Shown in pieces: positions 45,898 to 56,989 of a DNA stretch of 64,000 nucleotides; within the stretch, counting starts at the first letter, position 1, and the number at the start of each line of letters is the position of its first letter. Under the pieces are notes generated by a model. The model did not search any database. It saw only the letters and a list, made by a program, of their open reading frames with translations, and was not told the origin of the DNA. Both the position numbers and the translations under genes were made by a program. The DNA comes from Rhodoferax sp. GTDB taxonomy: Bacteria; Pseudomonadota; Gammaproteobacteria; Burkholderiales; Burkholderiaceae_C. The stretch lies in NCBI RefSeq assembly GCF_030646845.1, contig NZ_JAUSLE010000003.1:62001-126000 (forward strand). Direction: 5' to 3'.

Positions 45898-48318
45898 TTA
45901 CTTGATGCAGACCGACCTGACCATCTTGATATCCGTCAGACCCATCATGATTTTCTCCATGCCGTCCATCTTCAGGGTGCGCATGCCACCCTCCACGGCA
46001 GCGGCAAAGATCTCGGCTACGCGGGCCCGCTCCTGGATGAGCTTCTTGATGTCGTCATCGGCGATCAGCAGTTCGTGCAGGCCAATGCGCCCCTTGTAGC
46101 CGGTCTTGTTGCACTTGTCGCAGCCAACATGGCGGTAGAACTTGAGTTGCCCGTCCAGGCCATAGGCCTCCACCCAGCTGTCCAGCAATTTCTGGGTTTC
46201 GCCTTCATAGTCGGCCTTCCAGGCCTTGGAATGCCGTAGCTCTTCAGCGTACTCGGCCAAAAACCGCTTCAGCTCCGAGCCGTCGGGTACATACGATTCC
46301 TTGCAGTCGCACAGCTTCTTGGCCAGCCGCTGCGCCAGAATGCCCAACAAGGCATCCGCGAAGTTGAAAGGGTCCATGCCCATATCCAGCAAGCGCGTGA
46401 TGGACTCGGGCGCCGAGTTGGTGTGCAGGGTCGAGAACACCAGGTGGCCGGTCAGCGAGGCTTCCACGCCCATGGCCACCGTTTCTTTGTCGCGCGATTC
46501 ACCGACCATGATGATGTCGGGGTCGGCCCGCAAAAAGGCCCGCATGATCAACGCGAAGTCGATGCCGGCTTTGCGGTTGATCTGGACCTGGCGAAGCCCA
46601 TTTTGCGTGATTTCGACCGGGTCTTCCGCGGTCCAGATTTTGGTATCTGGCGTGTTCAGGTGCTTGAGGATGGAGTGCAGCGTGGTGGTCTTGCCAGAAC
46701 CGGTCGGACCACACACATAAAACAAGCCGTAGGGCTTCTCGATCGTCCGCACCACCCGCTCTTTGTTATGCGGGGTCAGACCGAGCTTGTCCAGCGGAAT
46801 CGGTTCACCGGCGGCCAGGATTCGCATCACCACGTCTTCGACACCGCCGGCCGACGGAATGGTGGCCACCCGCAGCTCGATGTCAATCGGGCCATATTTC
46901 TTGAACTTGATCTTGCCGTCCTGCGGCTTGCGGCGCTCTGAGATGTCGAGGTCGCACATGATCTTCAATCGGGTCACCATGGCCTGGCGGAAATGCGCTG
47001 GCACCTCGATATAAGGCATCAACGTGCCGTCAATACGAAACCGGATGCCGGTCTTGAGCTTGCCCGGCATCGGCTCAATGTGAATGTCGGAGACCTTCTG
47101 GTGGTAGGCGTCGATGATCACCTTGTTGACAAACTTGACCAGTTCATTGTCGGCTGCCGCCGACTCCAGCGAGTCGTCATTGCTGCCGTCATCCATGGGA
47201 GCGCCATCCATGTCGGCCAGCAGCTCGTCAATGGACCCGCCTTCAACCCCTGCGCCGAATATCTGCGCCAGTGTTTCCGCAAACTCGGTCTGGGTAGTCA
47301 CCCGGTAAGCGAACCGGTTGGTGCGCGGGAACACCTGCGGCACCACCCGGGAGCCGCGCACGGCCTCCGGGTCCACACACATGATGACGAGGCCCTCGGG
47401 CGACTCTTCCAGCGGAATCCAGCCCTCCTCTTCAATGAACTCGCGCTTCAGCGAGCCGTGCAACATTTCTGAACGAATGCGGCCCGCATTGAACGGCTCG
47501 TACGGGACACCAAAGAACTTGGCCAGCGAGGGGCCAATCTGGGCGGGGCGCAGCTTGAATTGCGCCATCAGGACATGCTCAACGGGCTTGCCGTCATGGC
47601 GCGCTTCCTGCAGGCACTGCTGAAGCTCCTCGTCCGTCATCACGCCATCCGCCACCAGACCATCGTATTTGGTCGCCTTGCGTCGCCCGCCGTCGTCAGC
47701 CTTCTGCACACGTTGCCGAATGGCGGTGGCCAGCGTCTTGCACAGCTGCAACACGCCCTCGACTTCAAGGTCACCAAAGGGCTGATCGTTCTTGTTGTTG
47801 ATGACCTGCAGCACGCCATGAAGCCGGCTCCCCTCCAGAATGGGCGCCACCAGCATCTGACGGGTCCGGTAACCCGAGCGCTTGTCCACTTCTTTCAGGA
47901 AGGTCAGGGCTGGATGAATCTGCTTCAGCGCGTCGTCGTCGTAAACGTCTGGCAGGTTGAGCAGCTGCTTGCTGAAGGCCGCGTACCCCGCGATGCTTTG
48001 CGGCGTGATCGGCAAGCGGAGGTCGCGGCTGCTGTTCAGGCCAGTTTTAACCTTGGAAACAATGGCGGACTGGTCATCATTGACGACGTACAGCGTCAGG
48101 CGATCCGCATTGAACAACTTGCAGATATCCTGGCTGGCCTCCAGCATGATCTGCTCAAGATTTTCGGTTTCATGAATGCGGGCGGTGACAAGTTGCAGCT
48201 GCTTGTAAAAAAGCGCCTCAAATGTCATCCCCCGTTTTTCGGCAGGCAGCTTCTGGGACTCAAAAAAGGCCTGTTCGGAACTTTGTTCTGATCCTGCGGG
48301 TTTCATCACTGCACTCAC
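45898..48318 (-). CDS. GAF-domain GspE/PilB-type secretion or pilus ATPase
   Basis: The product is 806 aa, much longer than PilB or GspE. An N-terminal GAF domain (about residues 45-205) precedes an MshEN-like linker domain (about 215-375) and the type II/IV ATPase domain. Walker A is GPTGSGKTT (537-545), and the His/Asp-box elements AEDPVEITQNGLRQVQ and GHLVFSTLHTNSAPESI are present. A four-cysteine zinc knuckle (CDC and CDKCNKTG) is near the C-terminus. It should power pilus or secretion assembly, and the GAF domain could sense a small ligand. It is the last gene of the kinase/phosphatase/FHA operon. Confidence 0.92.
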   Translation of the reverse strand: MSAVMKPAGSEQSSEQAFFESQKLPAEKRGMTFEALFYKQLQLVTARIHETENLEQIMLEASQDICKLFNADRLTLYVVNDDQSAIVSKVKTGLNSSRDLRLPITPQSIAGYAAFSKQLLNLPDVYDDDALKQIHPALTFLKEVDKRSGYRTRQMLVAPILEGSRLHGVLQVINNKNDQPFGDLEVEGVLQLCKTLATAIRQRVQKADDGGRRKATKYDGLVADGVMTDEELQQCLQEARHDGKPVEHVLMAQFKLRPAQIGPSLAKFFGVPYEPFNAGRIRSEMLHGSLKREFIEEEGWIPLEESPEGLVIMCVDPEAVRGSRVVPQVFPRTNRFAYRVTTQTEFAETLAQIFGAGVEGGSIDELLADMDGAPMDDGSNDDSLESAAADNELVKFVNKVIIDAYHQKVSDIHIEPMPGKLKTGIRFRIDGTLMPYIEVPAHFRQAMVTRLKIMCDLDISERRKPQDGKIKFKKYGPIDIELRVATIPSAGGVEDVVMRILAAGEPIPLDKLGLTPHNKERVVRTIEKPYGLFYVCGPTGSGKTTTLHSILKHLNTPDTKIWTAEDPVEITQNGLRQVQINRKAGIDFALIMRAFLRADPDIIMVGESRDKETVAMGVEASLTGHLVFSTLHTNSAPESITRLLDMGMDPFNFADALLGILAQRLAKKLCDCKESYVPDGSELKRFLAEYAEELRHSKAWKADYEGETQKLLDSWVEAYGLDGQLKFYRHVGCDKCNKTGYKGRIGLHELLIADDDIKKLIQERARVAEIFAAAVEGGMRTLKMDGMEKIMMGLTDIKMVRSVCIK

Positions 48319-48370
48319 AAATCAAACTCCTGACCCGCCCGCAACAATCGATACATCCTTGTATCGATGG

Positions 48371-49042
48371 TCAGGCCTGAACAAACTGCATCTGGGTACC
48401 CGCAAGCTCGATCAGGTCCCCATTCTTCAACGCAACCGGTTCCGTCCCGATCGGCGCGCCATTGAGCGCCGGGTTGCCTGCGCCTTCGACGTGGTGCACG
48501 ACAAAACCGCGCTGGCGGCGCGTAATCGCCGCGACCGCCACACCGGGTTTACCGATCGTGGTCACCACTTTGGTCAAGGGCACCTCGCGGCCGGCCGCCG
48601 CACCGGACAAGACCTTGATCGCTGCATGAACAGCATCCGCGCCCCCGGAGAGACCCCCGAAACCGGACGGGACGCCCGATGGCGCTGTCGAACCAGGTGC
48701 CAACCCAGCAGAACCGGCTTTGAACATCATGGTCTTCTCAAAACCGTCGCCTGCGACGTCATTGACAAACTTGATCTTGTACTTGCCCACCTCGACGGAG
48801 TCCCCGTTCTGAAGCAACTGCTTCTTGGCAGCTTTGCCATTCACGTAGGTGCCGTTGGTACTGTTGAGATCTTCCAGATAGACTTCGCTGCCTACCATCT
48901 GCAACACGGCATGCTCGCCGCTCACGGCCAGATTGTCGATCACGATATCGTTATAGGGTCGCCGCCCCAAGGTTGTCCGGTCTTTGGTCAATTGGACTTC
49001 CTTGATGACAACACCGTCGATCGACACGATCATTTTCGGCAT
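48371..49042 (-). CDS. FHA-domain protein
   Basis: The product is 223 aa. The N-terminal FHA domain (residues about 5-90) has GRRPYNDIVI, SGEHAVL and LNSTNGTYVNG, the phosphothreonine-binding signature. A second, degenerate FHA-like half (about 140-220) follows, with TIGKPGVAVAAITR and PALNGAPI. In between, a TMMF motif after EK could be a kinase target. FHA proteins bind phosphothreonine peptides made by Ser/Thr kinases. It is located between the PP2C and the GAF ATPase genes, so it may connect kinase and ATPase. Confidence 0.93.
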   Translation of the reverse strand: MPKMIVSIDGVVIKEVQLTKDRTTLGRRPYNDIVIDNLAVSGEHAVLQMVGSEVYLEDLNSTNGTYVNGKAAKKQLLQNGDSVEVGKYKIKFVNDVAGDGFEKTMMFKAGSAGLAPGSTAPSGVPSGFGGLSGGADAVHAAIKVLSGAAAGREVPLTKVVTTIGKPGVAVAAITRRQRGFVVHHVEGAGNPALNGAPIGTEPVALKNGDLIELAGTQMQFVQA

Positions 49043-49090
49043 GACCGACTCCTGTTCCTGAAACTTGTTATTGGAAATTTCATAAGCCTG

Positions 49091-49876
49091 CTATTTTCCA
49101 AGCAATCTGGATATTAACCCGCGCCTCTCAGGCGCACTCGCCGCCCGGGTCAACAATACCGTGATGTTATCCCGCCCACCATTTTCATTGGCCGCGGAAA
49201 CCAAATCTGCTGCCATCTTCTCCAGCGACGCGCCATTTTGCAGAATACGCGCAATCGCCGCGTCGCCCATCATGTCAGAAAGTCCATCGGAACACATCAA
49301 GTAGATATCACCCGCCTCAACATGATGCTCATTGAGATCCAGCATCACGTCACTTTCGACGCCCATTGCCCGCGTCACCAGATTCTTGTTTGGCGACAGT
49401 GCGGCCTGCTCAGGCGTCAACAACCCGGCGTCCATCTGTTCCTGCAAGAGTGAGTGGTCTTTCGTGATCTGCAACAACTCGGTGCCACGCAAGCGGTAGC
49501 AGCGCGAATCCCCGATATGCCCCAACATCAGCCGCGCTTCCTGAAAGACGCCGACGACCAGCGTTGTCCCCATGCCCGAATACTGTGGGTTGGCGGTCGA
49601 TGCATTGAAGATCGAGCGGTTGGCATTGTCAACACAGATCTCGATGGCGCGCCTGATTTGTCCGGCATTGGCGTGCTCGCCAGCCTCGGACAGCCACCGG
49701 GCCAATTCAGACTTGATAAACGCGGTGGCCATGCCGCTGGCAATCTCACCCGCGTTATAGCCCCCCATGCCATCAGCGAGGACAGCCACGTTCGTGGCAT
49801 CATCAAACGCAACTGAGTCTTCGTTGTTTTCCCGGAGCTGGCCTGGATCGGTTTGCGCGCAGAATGTGTAATTCAT
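49091..49876 (-). CDS. PP2C-family serine/threonine phosphatase
   Basis: The product is 261 aa, the size of a bare catalytic domain. Metal-binding motifs are in order: RENNEDSVAFDD, AVLADGMGGYNAGEIAS, LGHIGDSRCYRL, LMCSDGLSDMM and GGRDNITVLL. It removes phosphate from Ser/Thr in the cytosol and should reverse the kinase encoded just upstream. The start overlaps the kinase stop (ATGA at 49873-49876), which ensures linked synthesis. Downstream lies the FHA gene. Confidence 0.95.
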   Translation of the reverse strand: MNYTFCAQTDPGQLRENNEDSVAFDDATNVAVLADGMGGYNAGEIASGMATAFIKSELARWLSEAGEHANAGQIRRAIEICVDNANRSIFNASTANPQYSGMGTTLVVGVFQEARLMLGHIGDSRCYRLRGTELLQITKDHSLLQEQMDAGLLTPEQAALSPNKNLVTRAMGVESDVMLDLNEHHVEAGDIYLMCSDGLSDMMGDAAIARILQNGASLEKMAADLVSAANENGGRDNITVLLTRAASAPERRGLISRLLGK

Positions 49877-52269
49877 GGTGTTTCGGGCTGTGGTTCCAGG
49901 TCGATTGGGTTGCCACCCGATAATACCGCCCGCAAGTCCCGGGCCAACTGGTCCCCATCCTGATATCTGGCTTCTGGTCGTTTGCGGAGTAACACGGCCA
50001 CCAGTTTTGCCAGCCCTTCGGGCAAGTCCTTGCGGAGGATACGAATGTCAGGAGCATCCTGCTTGACAATCTTGTCCATCAACTCGGCCATAGAGTCACC
50101 CCGGAATGGCAGCACGCCCGCGAGCAGTTGGAACAGCGTGACGCCCAGCGAATAGAGATCCGAGCGGCCATCCACCTTGTTACCGGCGAGTTGTTCGGGC
50201 GACATGAAACTGGGCGTGCCCAGGACCAGGCCGGTGCGGGTCTTGCTTGAATCAGTGATGCGTGCGATGCCAAAGTCAGTGACCTTCACCGTGTCGCTCC
50301 CGGATTCATACATGATATTGGCCGGCTTGATGTCGCGATGCACGACATTGTGCCGATGCGCGTAGGCCAGTGCCTGCGCTACCCGCGCCACGATGGAGAG
50401 TACCGTCGGCACCGGTAACAACTGGCCGTCCTTGCAGCAGCTCACCAAGTCTGCGCCTTTGATGAATTCCATGGCGATATACGCCAGATCATGTTCTTCG
50501 CCGGCATCAAATATCGTGACGATGTTCTGGTGCTGCAAACGCCCGGCCGTCTCCGCCTCACGAAAAAAGCGCTCGCGGGCATCGACCAGGGCCGCGCCGT
50601 CAAACTCCTGGCCCAAGGCCATGGTTTTAATGGCCACGACCCGACCGATTTTCGGATCCTTGCCCAGGTACACGACCCCCATGGCACCCTTGCCAATCTC
50701 CTTCTCAACCTGATAGCGGCCCAAAGAAGCAGTTGACGGCAGATGCTGCGACCGCGCCACCTTGGCTTTGAGGTCCTTGTAGCTCCCGTCATAGGCCGCC
50801 ATGTGTTCGTATACAGCGTCGGCCTTGTTGAACTGGCGCTGGCGCTCAAAATCGAGTGCCAGTCCGTACAAATCGCCCATGACGGCGTCGTCCATGGGCA
50901 CACGGCGAAACCGGTCAAACGCGAGGTCGAGTTGGCCCTGACCCTGCAGGGCGAGCCCCATCATCCGGCTGGTCTGCGCCGACGCCTGCTCAGACTCGGG
51001 CTCGCGCACCGGCCTCGACAAGAGCCGTTGACTGGTCAATGCCAGATGCGCAAGGACCAGAACTGCCGCCGGGAATACCATTTTGAGCCACAGGGCCGCA
51101 CCTGCCAGCAGGCCGAATTCAACCCCCAATAAACCAGTGAGAAACAGGACGGTGAGTAGGGCGGCCGCTCCCGTGGACAGGCGGGGCAATACCGCGATGA
51201 CGTAGGCGCACACCAGAAGGAGCGCACCCAGCGTCGCCCAATCGCCCCAGGCCGGCCGGACAATGAAATGCCCGCCCAGAATGCTGGAAGTGATGTGGGC
51301 AACAGCTTCTGCCGGCGACAGCGCGGGATTTCCGGGCGCCGCGAACGGGGTCACCAGGCCTGCTGCCGTGAGGCCGATCACAACCGTCTTGTCCGCATAC
51401 TTGGCGGCAGGGATTTTTCCGGAAAGCACATCCTCAAACGAGTCCAGGGCAAACGCCGGATTCCCGCTGCGCCCTTTGTAGAAACGCGGCAGCATGCGCG
51501 CATCCCCGGCCGTCGGGATGCGCAACTTGCCGATTTGCACGGAGTCACCCTCACGCAGCCTGATATCGGCCGGGGTCGCATTGAGGCTTCGGACCGCGGC
51601 CAGGAGCGCCAGCGACGGCATCGCTTTGCCATTGTGGTTCACCAGCAGGGCTTCCTGCCGCACGATCCCGTCGGCATCCGGTTGCCAACTCAAATGCCCG
51701 ACCCCGGCGGCGGCTGTCTCCAGGCCTTCGATCGGTTTTTGCCCTGGCGTGAAATGCGAGGGGATGATCACGTTGCCGGCACTCTTGATGCTGGCGGCCA
51801 ACTGGCCGTCGGTGTCGAGCGCCGCTTCAGCCTCGGCAATGAGCCGCGCCAACTGCTCTTGGGCCACAGATGGCGGGCTGGCGGCATCCGCGGTGGTGGC
51901 CAGTACCTCCTTCATTCTGCGAATAAAGCTCAGGCCACGATCAAGCTGGGGCTCCGAAAAATAGACCGTGTGAACAATGGTGTGTGCTTTGGCCGCCGCC
52001 AACTGGTCAATCAGTCGGGCATGGATATCACGGGACCAAGGCCAGTGGCCGAGCCTGGCAATGCTCTGCTCATCGATGGCAATAACGGCAAGTTGACCGG
52101 CGGGCTGGGGCGACACGATCGTGCTGGCAACGTCGTAGAAGCGGCGCTCTAGCGCGCCGACCAGGTCAGTCGCCAGATGAAGCACGGTCACGACAGCCAC
52201 CACCAACACGCTGGTGAACCAGTCGGCCCGCCAGAACGGTTTTTGCCTGGTTGATGAAGAAATTGCCAC
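49873..52269 (-). CDS. CHASE2-domain membrane serine/threonine protein kinase
   Basis: The product is 798 aa from a GTG at 52269 with AGAGG upstream; a TTG at 52311 would add 14 residues. A first membrane helix (TSVLVVAVVTVLHLATDLVG) is followed by a periplasmic CHASE2 sensor (about residues 45-320), three to four more helices (about 325-420), and a C-terminal kinase. The kinase has IGKGAMGVVYLG, VVAIKT, VVHRDIKPANIMYES, VTDFGIAR and GTPSFMSPEQ, all catalytic residues. The sensor-first, kinase-last order is the reverse of PknB-type kinases. It heads the PP2C/FHA/GAF-ATPase operon. Confidence 0.93.
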   Translation of the reverse strand: MAISSSTRQKPFWRADWFTSVLVVAVVTVLHLATDLVGALERRFYDVASTIVSPQPAGQLAVIAIDEQSIARLGHWPWSRDIHARLIDQLAAAKAHTIVHTVYFSEPQLDRGLSFIRRMKEVLATTADAASPPSVAQEQLARLIAEAEAALDTDGQLAASIKSAGNVIIPSHFTPGQKPIEGLETAAAGVGHLSWQPDADGIVRQEALLVNHNGKAMPSLALLAAVRSLNATPADIRLREGDSVQIGKLRIPTAGDARMLPRFYKGRSGNPAFALDSFEDVLSGKIPAAKYADKTVVIGLTAAGLVTPFAAPGNPALSPAEAVAHITSSILGGHFIVRPAWGDWATLGALLLVCAYVIAVLPRLSTGAAALLTVLFLTGLLGVEFGLLAGAALWLKMVFPAAVLVLAHLALTSQRLLSRPVREPESEQASAQTSRMMGLALQGQGQLDLAFDRFRRVPMDDAVMGDLYGLALDFERQRQFNKADAVYEHMAAYDGSYKDLKAKVARSQHLPSTASLGRYQVEKEIGKGAMGVVYLGKDPKIGRVVAIKTMALGQEFDGAALVDARERFFREAETAGRLQHQNIVTIFDAGEEHDLAYIAMEFIKGADLVSCCKDGQLLPVPTVLSIVARVAQALAYAHRHNVVHRDIKPANIMYESGSDTVKVTDFGIARITDSSKTRTGLVLGTPSFMSPEQLAGNKVDGRSDLYSLGVTLFQLLAGVLPFRGDSMAELMDKIVKQDAPDIRILRKDLPEGLAKLVAVLLRKRPEARYQDGDQLARDLRAVLSGGNPIDLEPQPETP

Positions 52270-52448
52270 TTGCCGCCTCTGCCCAAATTGCCATCCCGCA
52301 AAGGTCAGCAAGCAGCATCCGGCACGAAATCACGCCATCAGGATGCTGCAGTAAGCGCGTAACCTTAGCAGACGCCGTTCGCGCCAACAAGGAAATGAGT
52401 CACGCAATTTTGTCTTTTCTTTGCCACACATTGCGGCCATGCACCCGG

Positions 52449-53144
52449 TCAGCTTGCCGGTTGCGCGCGTTTTTTAAGAACAGTGCCCACAAGAAAGACA
52501 CTTAGAGCACCCACAAGACCCAGACCGTAGTTCCACGTGGTTGTTTGCGGCAGCCAATCCCGCACCGCCGGATCGCTGTGCGCCATGGTGCCCGCGATCC
52601 AGCCCAACAGCATGCCGCCGATCGTGATGATGGCCGGGAACCGGTCCATCAGCTTGAGAACCATCTGGCTACCCCCAATAATGATGGGAATGCTGACCAG
52701 CAGACCGAATATCACCAGCGGCAACTGGTGCTGGGATGCAGCGCCCGTGGCCGCCCCGGCAATGGCAATGACATTGTCGATGCTCATGACCAGATCCGCG
52801 ACGATCACGGTTTTGACCGCAGCCCACAGTTTGTCGCTGCCCTGGATATTGGAATGACCTTCTTCTTCAGGCACCAGCAGCTTGACGCCGATCCACAACA
52901 ACAAAGCGGCGCCCACCAGCTTCAGAAACGGCACCTGCAGCAGAGTCAAGGCGAAGGCAATGAGGATGACCCGCAGAACAATCGCGCCGGCCGTGCCCCA
53001 CAAAATTCCCTTGGTGCGCTGATGCGGCGGCAACTGCCGACACGCCAAGGCGATGACGACGGCGTTGTCGCCGCCCAACAAGATGTCGATCATGATGATC
53101 TGACCAACAGCAACCCAGAAATGAGCGGTGAAGAACTCTTCCAC
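52449..53144 (-). CDS. TerC-family integral membrane protein
   Basis: The product is 231 aa with about seven membrane helices. It has the TerC signatures IDILLGGDNAVVIALACRQL and ADLVMSIDNVIAIAG, each with conserved acidic residues in helices. TerC/YjbE-type proteins help export metal (Mn) or support tellurite resistance; the substrate here is not known. No metal riboswitch could be recognised in the leader. It follows sucCD after a terminator-like hairpin. Confidence 0.9.
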   Translation of the reverse strand: MEEFFTAHFWVAVGQIIMIDILLGGDNAVVIALACRQLPPHQRTKGILWGTAGAIVLRVILIAFALTLLQVPFLKLVGAALLLWIGVKLLVPEEEGHSNIQGSDKLWAAVKTVIVADLVMSIDNVIAIAGAATGAASQHQLPLVIFGLLVSIPIIIGGSQMVLKLMDRFPAIITIGGMLLGWIAGTMAHSDPAVRDWLPQTTTWNYGLGLVGALSVFLVGTVLKKRAQPAS

Positions 53145-53183
53145 GATTTTCTTTCTCTATAGATGCCCGGGGCATATAAACGA

Positions 53184-53218
53184 CCAAGCCGGATTGTCCC
53201 TCAGGAAACCCGGCTTGG
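53184..53218 (-). terminator. Hairpin after sucCD
   Basis: CCAAGCCGG (53184-53192) and CCGGCTTGG (53210-53218) form a perfect 9-bp stem around a 17-base loop, about 50 bases beyond the sucD stop and before terC. The following minus-strand run TCGTTTAT is only moderately T-rich, so termination may be partial. Confidence 0.6.
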
Positions 53219-53269
53219 TATTGTGGGAAACCGCAGGTCCGCGGCCCCGGCAGGTCTGCTCGTTACGCC

Positions 53270-54163
53270 TTACAGCAGAGCCTTCAGCAATTTGGCCATT
53301 TCGGACGGATTGCGCGTGATCGTGAAACCGCACTCTTCCATCACTGCCAGCTTGGCATCGGCCGTGTCGGCACCGCCGGAAATCAAGGCACCGGCATGGC
53401 CCATGCGCTTGCCCGCAGGTGCCGTCACGCCGGCGATGAAACCGACGATCGGCTTCTTCATGTTGAGCTTGCACCAGCGTGCCGCTTCGGCTTCGTCCGG
53501 GCCACCGATTTCGCCAATCATGATGACGGCGTCGGTATCCGGGTCGTCATTGAAGGCCTTCATGATGTCGATGTGCTTGAGGCCGTTGATGGGGTCGCCA
53601 CCAATGCCCACCGCACTGGACTGGCCCAGACCGATTTCCGTCAACTGCGCCACGGCTTCGTAGGTCAGCGTGCCGGAGCGGCTGACCACGCCAATGCGAC
53701 CCTTGCGGTGGATGTGCGCGGGCATGATGCCGATCTTGATTTCGTCAGGGGTGATCAAACCCGGGCAGTTGGGGCCCAGCAACAGGGTTTTCTTGCCGCC
53801 AGCCGCTTCTTTGGCGCGCATCTTGTTGCGCACTTCGAGCATGTCACGCACCGGGATGCCTTCGGTGATACAAATCGCCAGATCCAGGTCCGCCTCAACG
53901 GCTTCCCAAATCGCGGCCGCTGCACCTGCTGGTGGCACATAAATCACCGACACGGTGGCGCCGGTTTGGTTGGCGGCTTCCTTGACGGAGGCGTAGATCG
54001 GGATGTTGAAAATCGACTCGCCGGCCTTCTTGGGGTTCACGCCCGCGACGAAACAGTTTTTGCCGTTGGCGTATTCCTGGCATTTCTCGGTGTGGAACTG
54101 ACCGGTCTTGCCGGTGATGCCCTGGGTGATGACCTTGGTGTCTTTATTGATGAGGATCGACAT
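53270..54163 (-). CDS. sucD: Succinyl-CoA synthetase alpha subunit
   Basis: The product is 297 aa. It opens with [20 protein letters not shown], the CoA-binding Rossmann region, and the phospho-histidine loop is [17 protein letters not shown]. It forms succinate and ATP/GTP from succinyl-CoA in the TCA cycle together with SucC. It lies 9 bp downstream of sucC, as an operon. No unusual features are seen. Confidence 0.97.
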   Translation of the reverse strand: MSILINKDTKVITQGITGKTGQFHTEKCQEYANGKNCFVAGVNPKKAGESIFNIPIYASVKEAANQTGATVSVIYVPPAGAAAAIWEAVEADLDLAICITEGIPVRDMLEVRNKMRAKEAAGGKKTLLLGPNCPGLITPDEIKIGIMPAHIHRKGRIGVVSRSGTLTYEAVAQLTEIGLGQSSAVGIGGDPINGLKHIDIMKAFNDDPDTDAVIMIGEIGGPDEAEAARWCKLNMKKPIVGFIAGVTAPAGKRMGHAGALISGGADTADAKLAVMEECGFTITRNPSEMAKLLKALL

Positions 54164-54172
54164 GATGGTTCC

Positions 54173-55342
<1,170 letters not shown>

Positions 55343-55502
55343 GAGGACTCTCTCAGGAATGGGTGATTTTTATCCGTCAACAAAGCTGATGGGCTCGGCG
55401 GCGGGCACTGGACAACGCAGCCATGGAATGTATCATGTTGCAACGCACCAAACTTTGATCAGCCTTACAAGGCATCTTTGCCGACGCCAACCGGAATTCA
55501 CC

Positions 55503-56438
55503 ATGCACAAGATCTTCATTGACGGCGAAGCCGGCACCACCGGCCTTCAAATTCGGGAACGCCTGCAAACGATGGCTGGCGTCGAGCTGGTCAGCATCGC
55601 CCCCGAGTTGCGCAAGGACGCGGGCGCCAAACGCGCCTTGATGGCGCAGGTGGACCTGGTGGTGCTTTGCCTGCACGACGACGCCGCGATTGAATCGGTC
55701 GCCATGATCGATGACATGGCGAAGACCACAGGCCAGATGGGCCCCAAAATTATTGACGCCTCCACCGCGCACCGCACGGCGCCGGGCTGGGTGTTTGGAT
55801 TTCCGGAACTCGTGGCCGGGCATGGCGCTCTGGTCGCCCAGTCGCGCCGGGTCGCCAACCCGGGCTGCTATGCCACCGGCGCCATCGCGCTGATTCGCCC
55901 GCTCATTGATGCGGGCCTGATGCCGAAGGACTTTCCGCTCACCTTGCCGTCGGTCAGCGGCTATTCGGGCGGCGGTCGCAGCATGATCGAGGCCTACGAA
56001 AAAGGGGAGGCACCCGCTTTTGAGCTGTATGGGCTGGGATTGAAGCACAAGCACATTCCCGAAATCATGAAATACACGGGCTTGACGCGGCGTCCCGTCT
56101 TCATCCCCTCGGTCGGCAATTTCAAGCAGGGCATGCTGGTGCAATTGCCGCTGCATCTGGACCTGCTGCCGGGCCAGCCCAGCGCGCAGGACTTGCACGC
56201 GGCACTGGCGAAACACTATGCGGGCAGCGAATGGGTCAGCGTCGAGCCCGCCACGCCCGACAACAAGCTCGATGCGCTGGCACTGGTCGACACCAACAAA
56301 ATGGAACTGCGCGTGTTTGCCAACCAGGGAAGTGATGATGGCTTTCAACACGCCGTGCTGGTGGCGCGGCTCGACAACCTGGGCAAGGGCGCCAGCGGTG
56401 CCGCCGTGCAAAACCTCAAGTTGATGCTGGGGCTGTAG
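55503..56438 (+). CDS. argC: N-acetyl-gamma-glutamyl-phosphate reductase (type 2)
   Basis: The product is 311 aa from ATG 55503, the normal length for the shorter type-2 AGPR. The nucleotide motif is [11 protein letters not shown], and the catalytic cysteine is in ANPGCYATG. It reduces N-acetylglutamyl phosphate to the semialdehyde for arginine synthesis. The ORF extends 62 codons upstream, but those lie across the sucC promoter region and lack support. A 60-bp repeat follows the stop. Confidence 0.95.
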   Translation: MHKIFIDGEAGTTGLQIRERLQTMAGVELVSIAPELRKDAGAKRALMAQVDLVVLCLHDDAAIESVAMIDDMAKTTGQMGPKIIDASTAHRTAPGWVFGFPELVAGHGALVAQSRRVANPGCYATGAIALIRPLIDAGLMPKDFPLTLPSVSGYSGGGRSMIEAYEKGEAPAFELYGLGLKHKHIPEIMKYTGLTRRPVFIPSVGNFKQGMLVQLPLHLDLLPGQPSAQDLHAALAKHYAGSEWVSVEPATPDNKLDALALVDTNKMELRVFANQGSDDGFQHAVLVARLDNLGKGASGAAVQNLKLMLGL

Positions 56439-56450
56439 CGAGTCGCTTGT

Positions 56451-56517
56451 TGCTACGTAATTGATAGCGATTCGCGCTTATGTGACGGGGGATAACGCCA
56501 CATTTTGCTATAAATCA
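56451..56517 (+). repeat. 60-bp AT-armed dispersed repeat between convergent argC and recX
   Basis: It starts TGCTACGTAATTGATAGC, passes ATTCGCGC and a GACGGGGGATAACGCC core, and ends with GCTATAAATCA, which overlaps the recX stop. It is a decayed member of the same family. Confidence 0.65.
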
Positions 56518-56964
56518 TTCGTCTGACCCGCCGTCAACAATTCGCCGGATCACATCGCCGCCAAAGCCGCGCGACGCCAGAAAACGCATCTGTTTGGCGG
56601 CGGCCTGGGCGTCTGCCGGCGGCTCGCCAAACTTTTTGCGCCAGACCTCCAGCGCGCGCGCGCGCTCGGTGGCCTGCAAACCCGCAAGGACCTCGTTGAC
56701 GGCCTCCGGGTCCAGGCCCTTGCCCTGCATTTCCTGCCTGATGCGCGCCGCGCCCAGTTTGGCGGCGCGGCGGTGAACAATGGATTCAATCACCCGCTGC
56801 TCGTTGATGAAGCCTTTGGCCTGCAGTTCATCGAGCGCCCGGGCCAGCGTGCCGGGCTCTTCTTCAAAGCTGATGAGCTTGCGCTCCAGCTCGGCACGCG
56901 AGTATTCGCGACCGCTGAGCAGCCGCAGGGCGCGGCCCTTGAGGGAGGGTTTGGCAAATGACAT
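56515..56964 (-). CDS. recX: Regulatory protein RecX
   Basis: The product is 149 aa from ATG 56964, the usual RecX size. The three-helix RecX repeats are visible (ALRLLSGREYSRAELERKL, ALDELQAKGFINEQRVIES, RQEMQGKGLDPEAVNEVL, then FLASRGFGGDVIRRIV). RecX binds RecA filaments and caps or disassembles them. It lies downstream of recA on the same strand, separated by a 16-bp perfect hairpin, so its level probably depends on read-through from recA. Confidence 0.93.
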   Translation of the reverse strand: MSFAKPSLKGRALRLLSGREYSRAELERKLISFEEEPGTLARALDELQAKGFINEQRVIESIVHRRAAKLGAARIRQEMQGKGLDPEAVNEVLAGLQATERARALEVWRKKFGEPPADAQAAAKQMRFLASRGFGGDVIRRIVDGGSDE

Positions 56965-56989
56965 GTTGCGCTCGGTCCGAAACACACGC

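Noticed and set aside
53145-53269. Metal riboswitch (yybP-ykoY type) ahead of terC
   Set aside because: TerC genes are often under such a riboswitch, but the conserved loop sequences are not visible; only a terminator-like 9-bp stem from the sucCD side is present.
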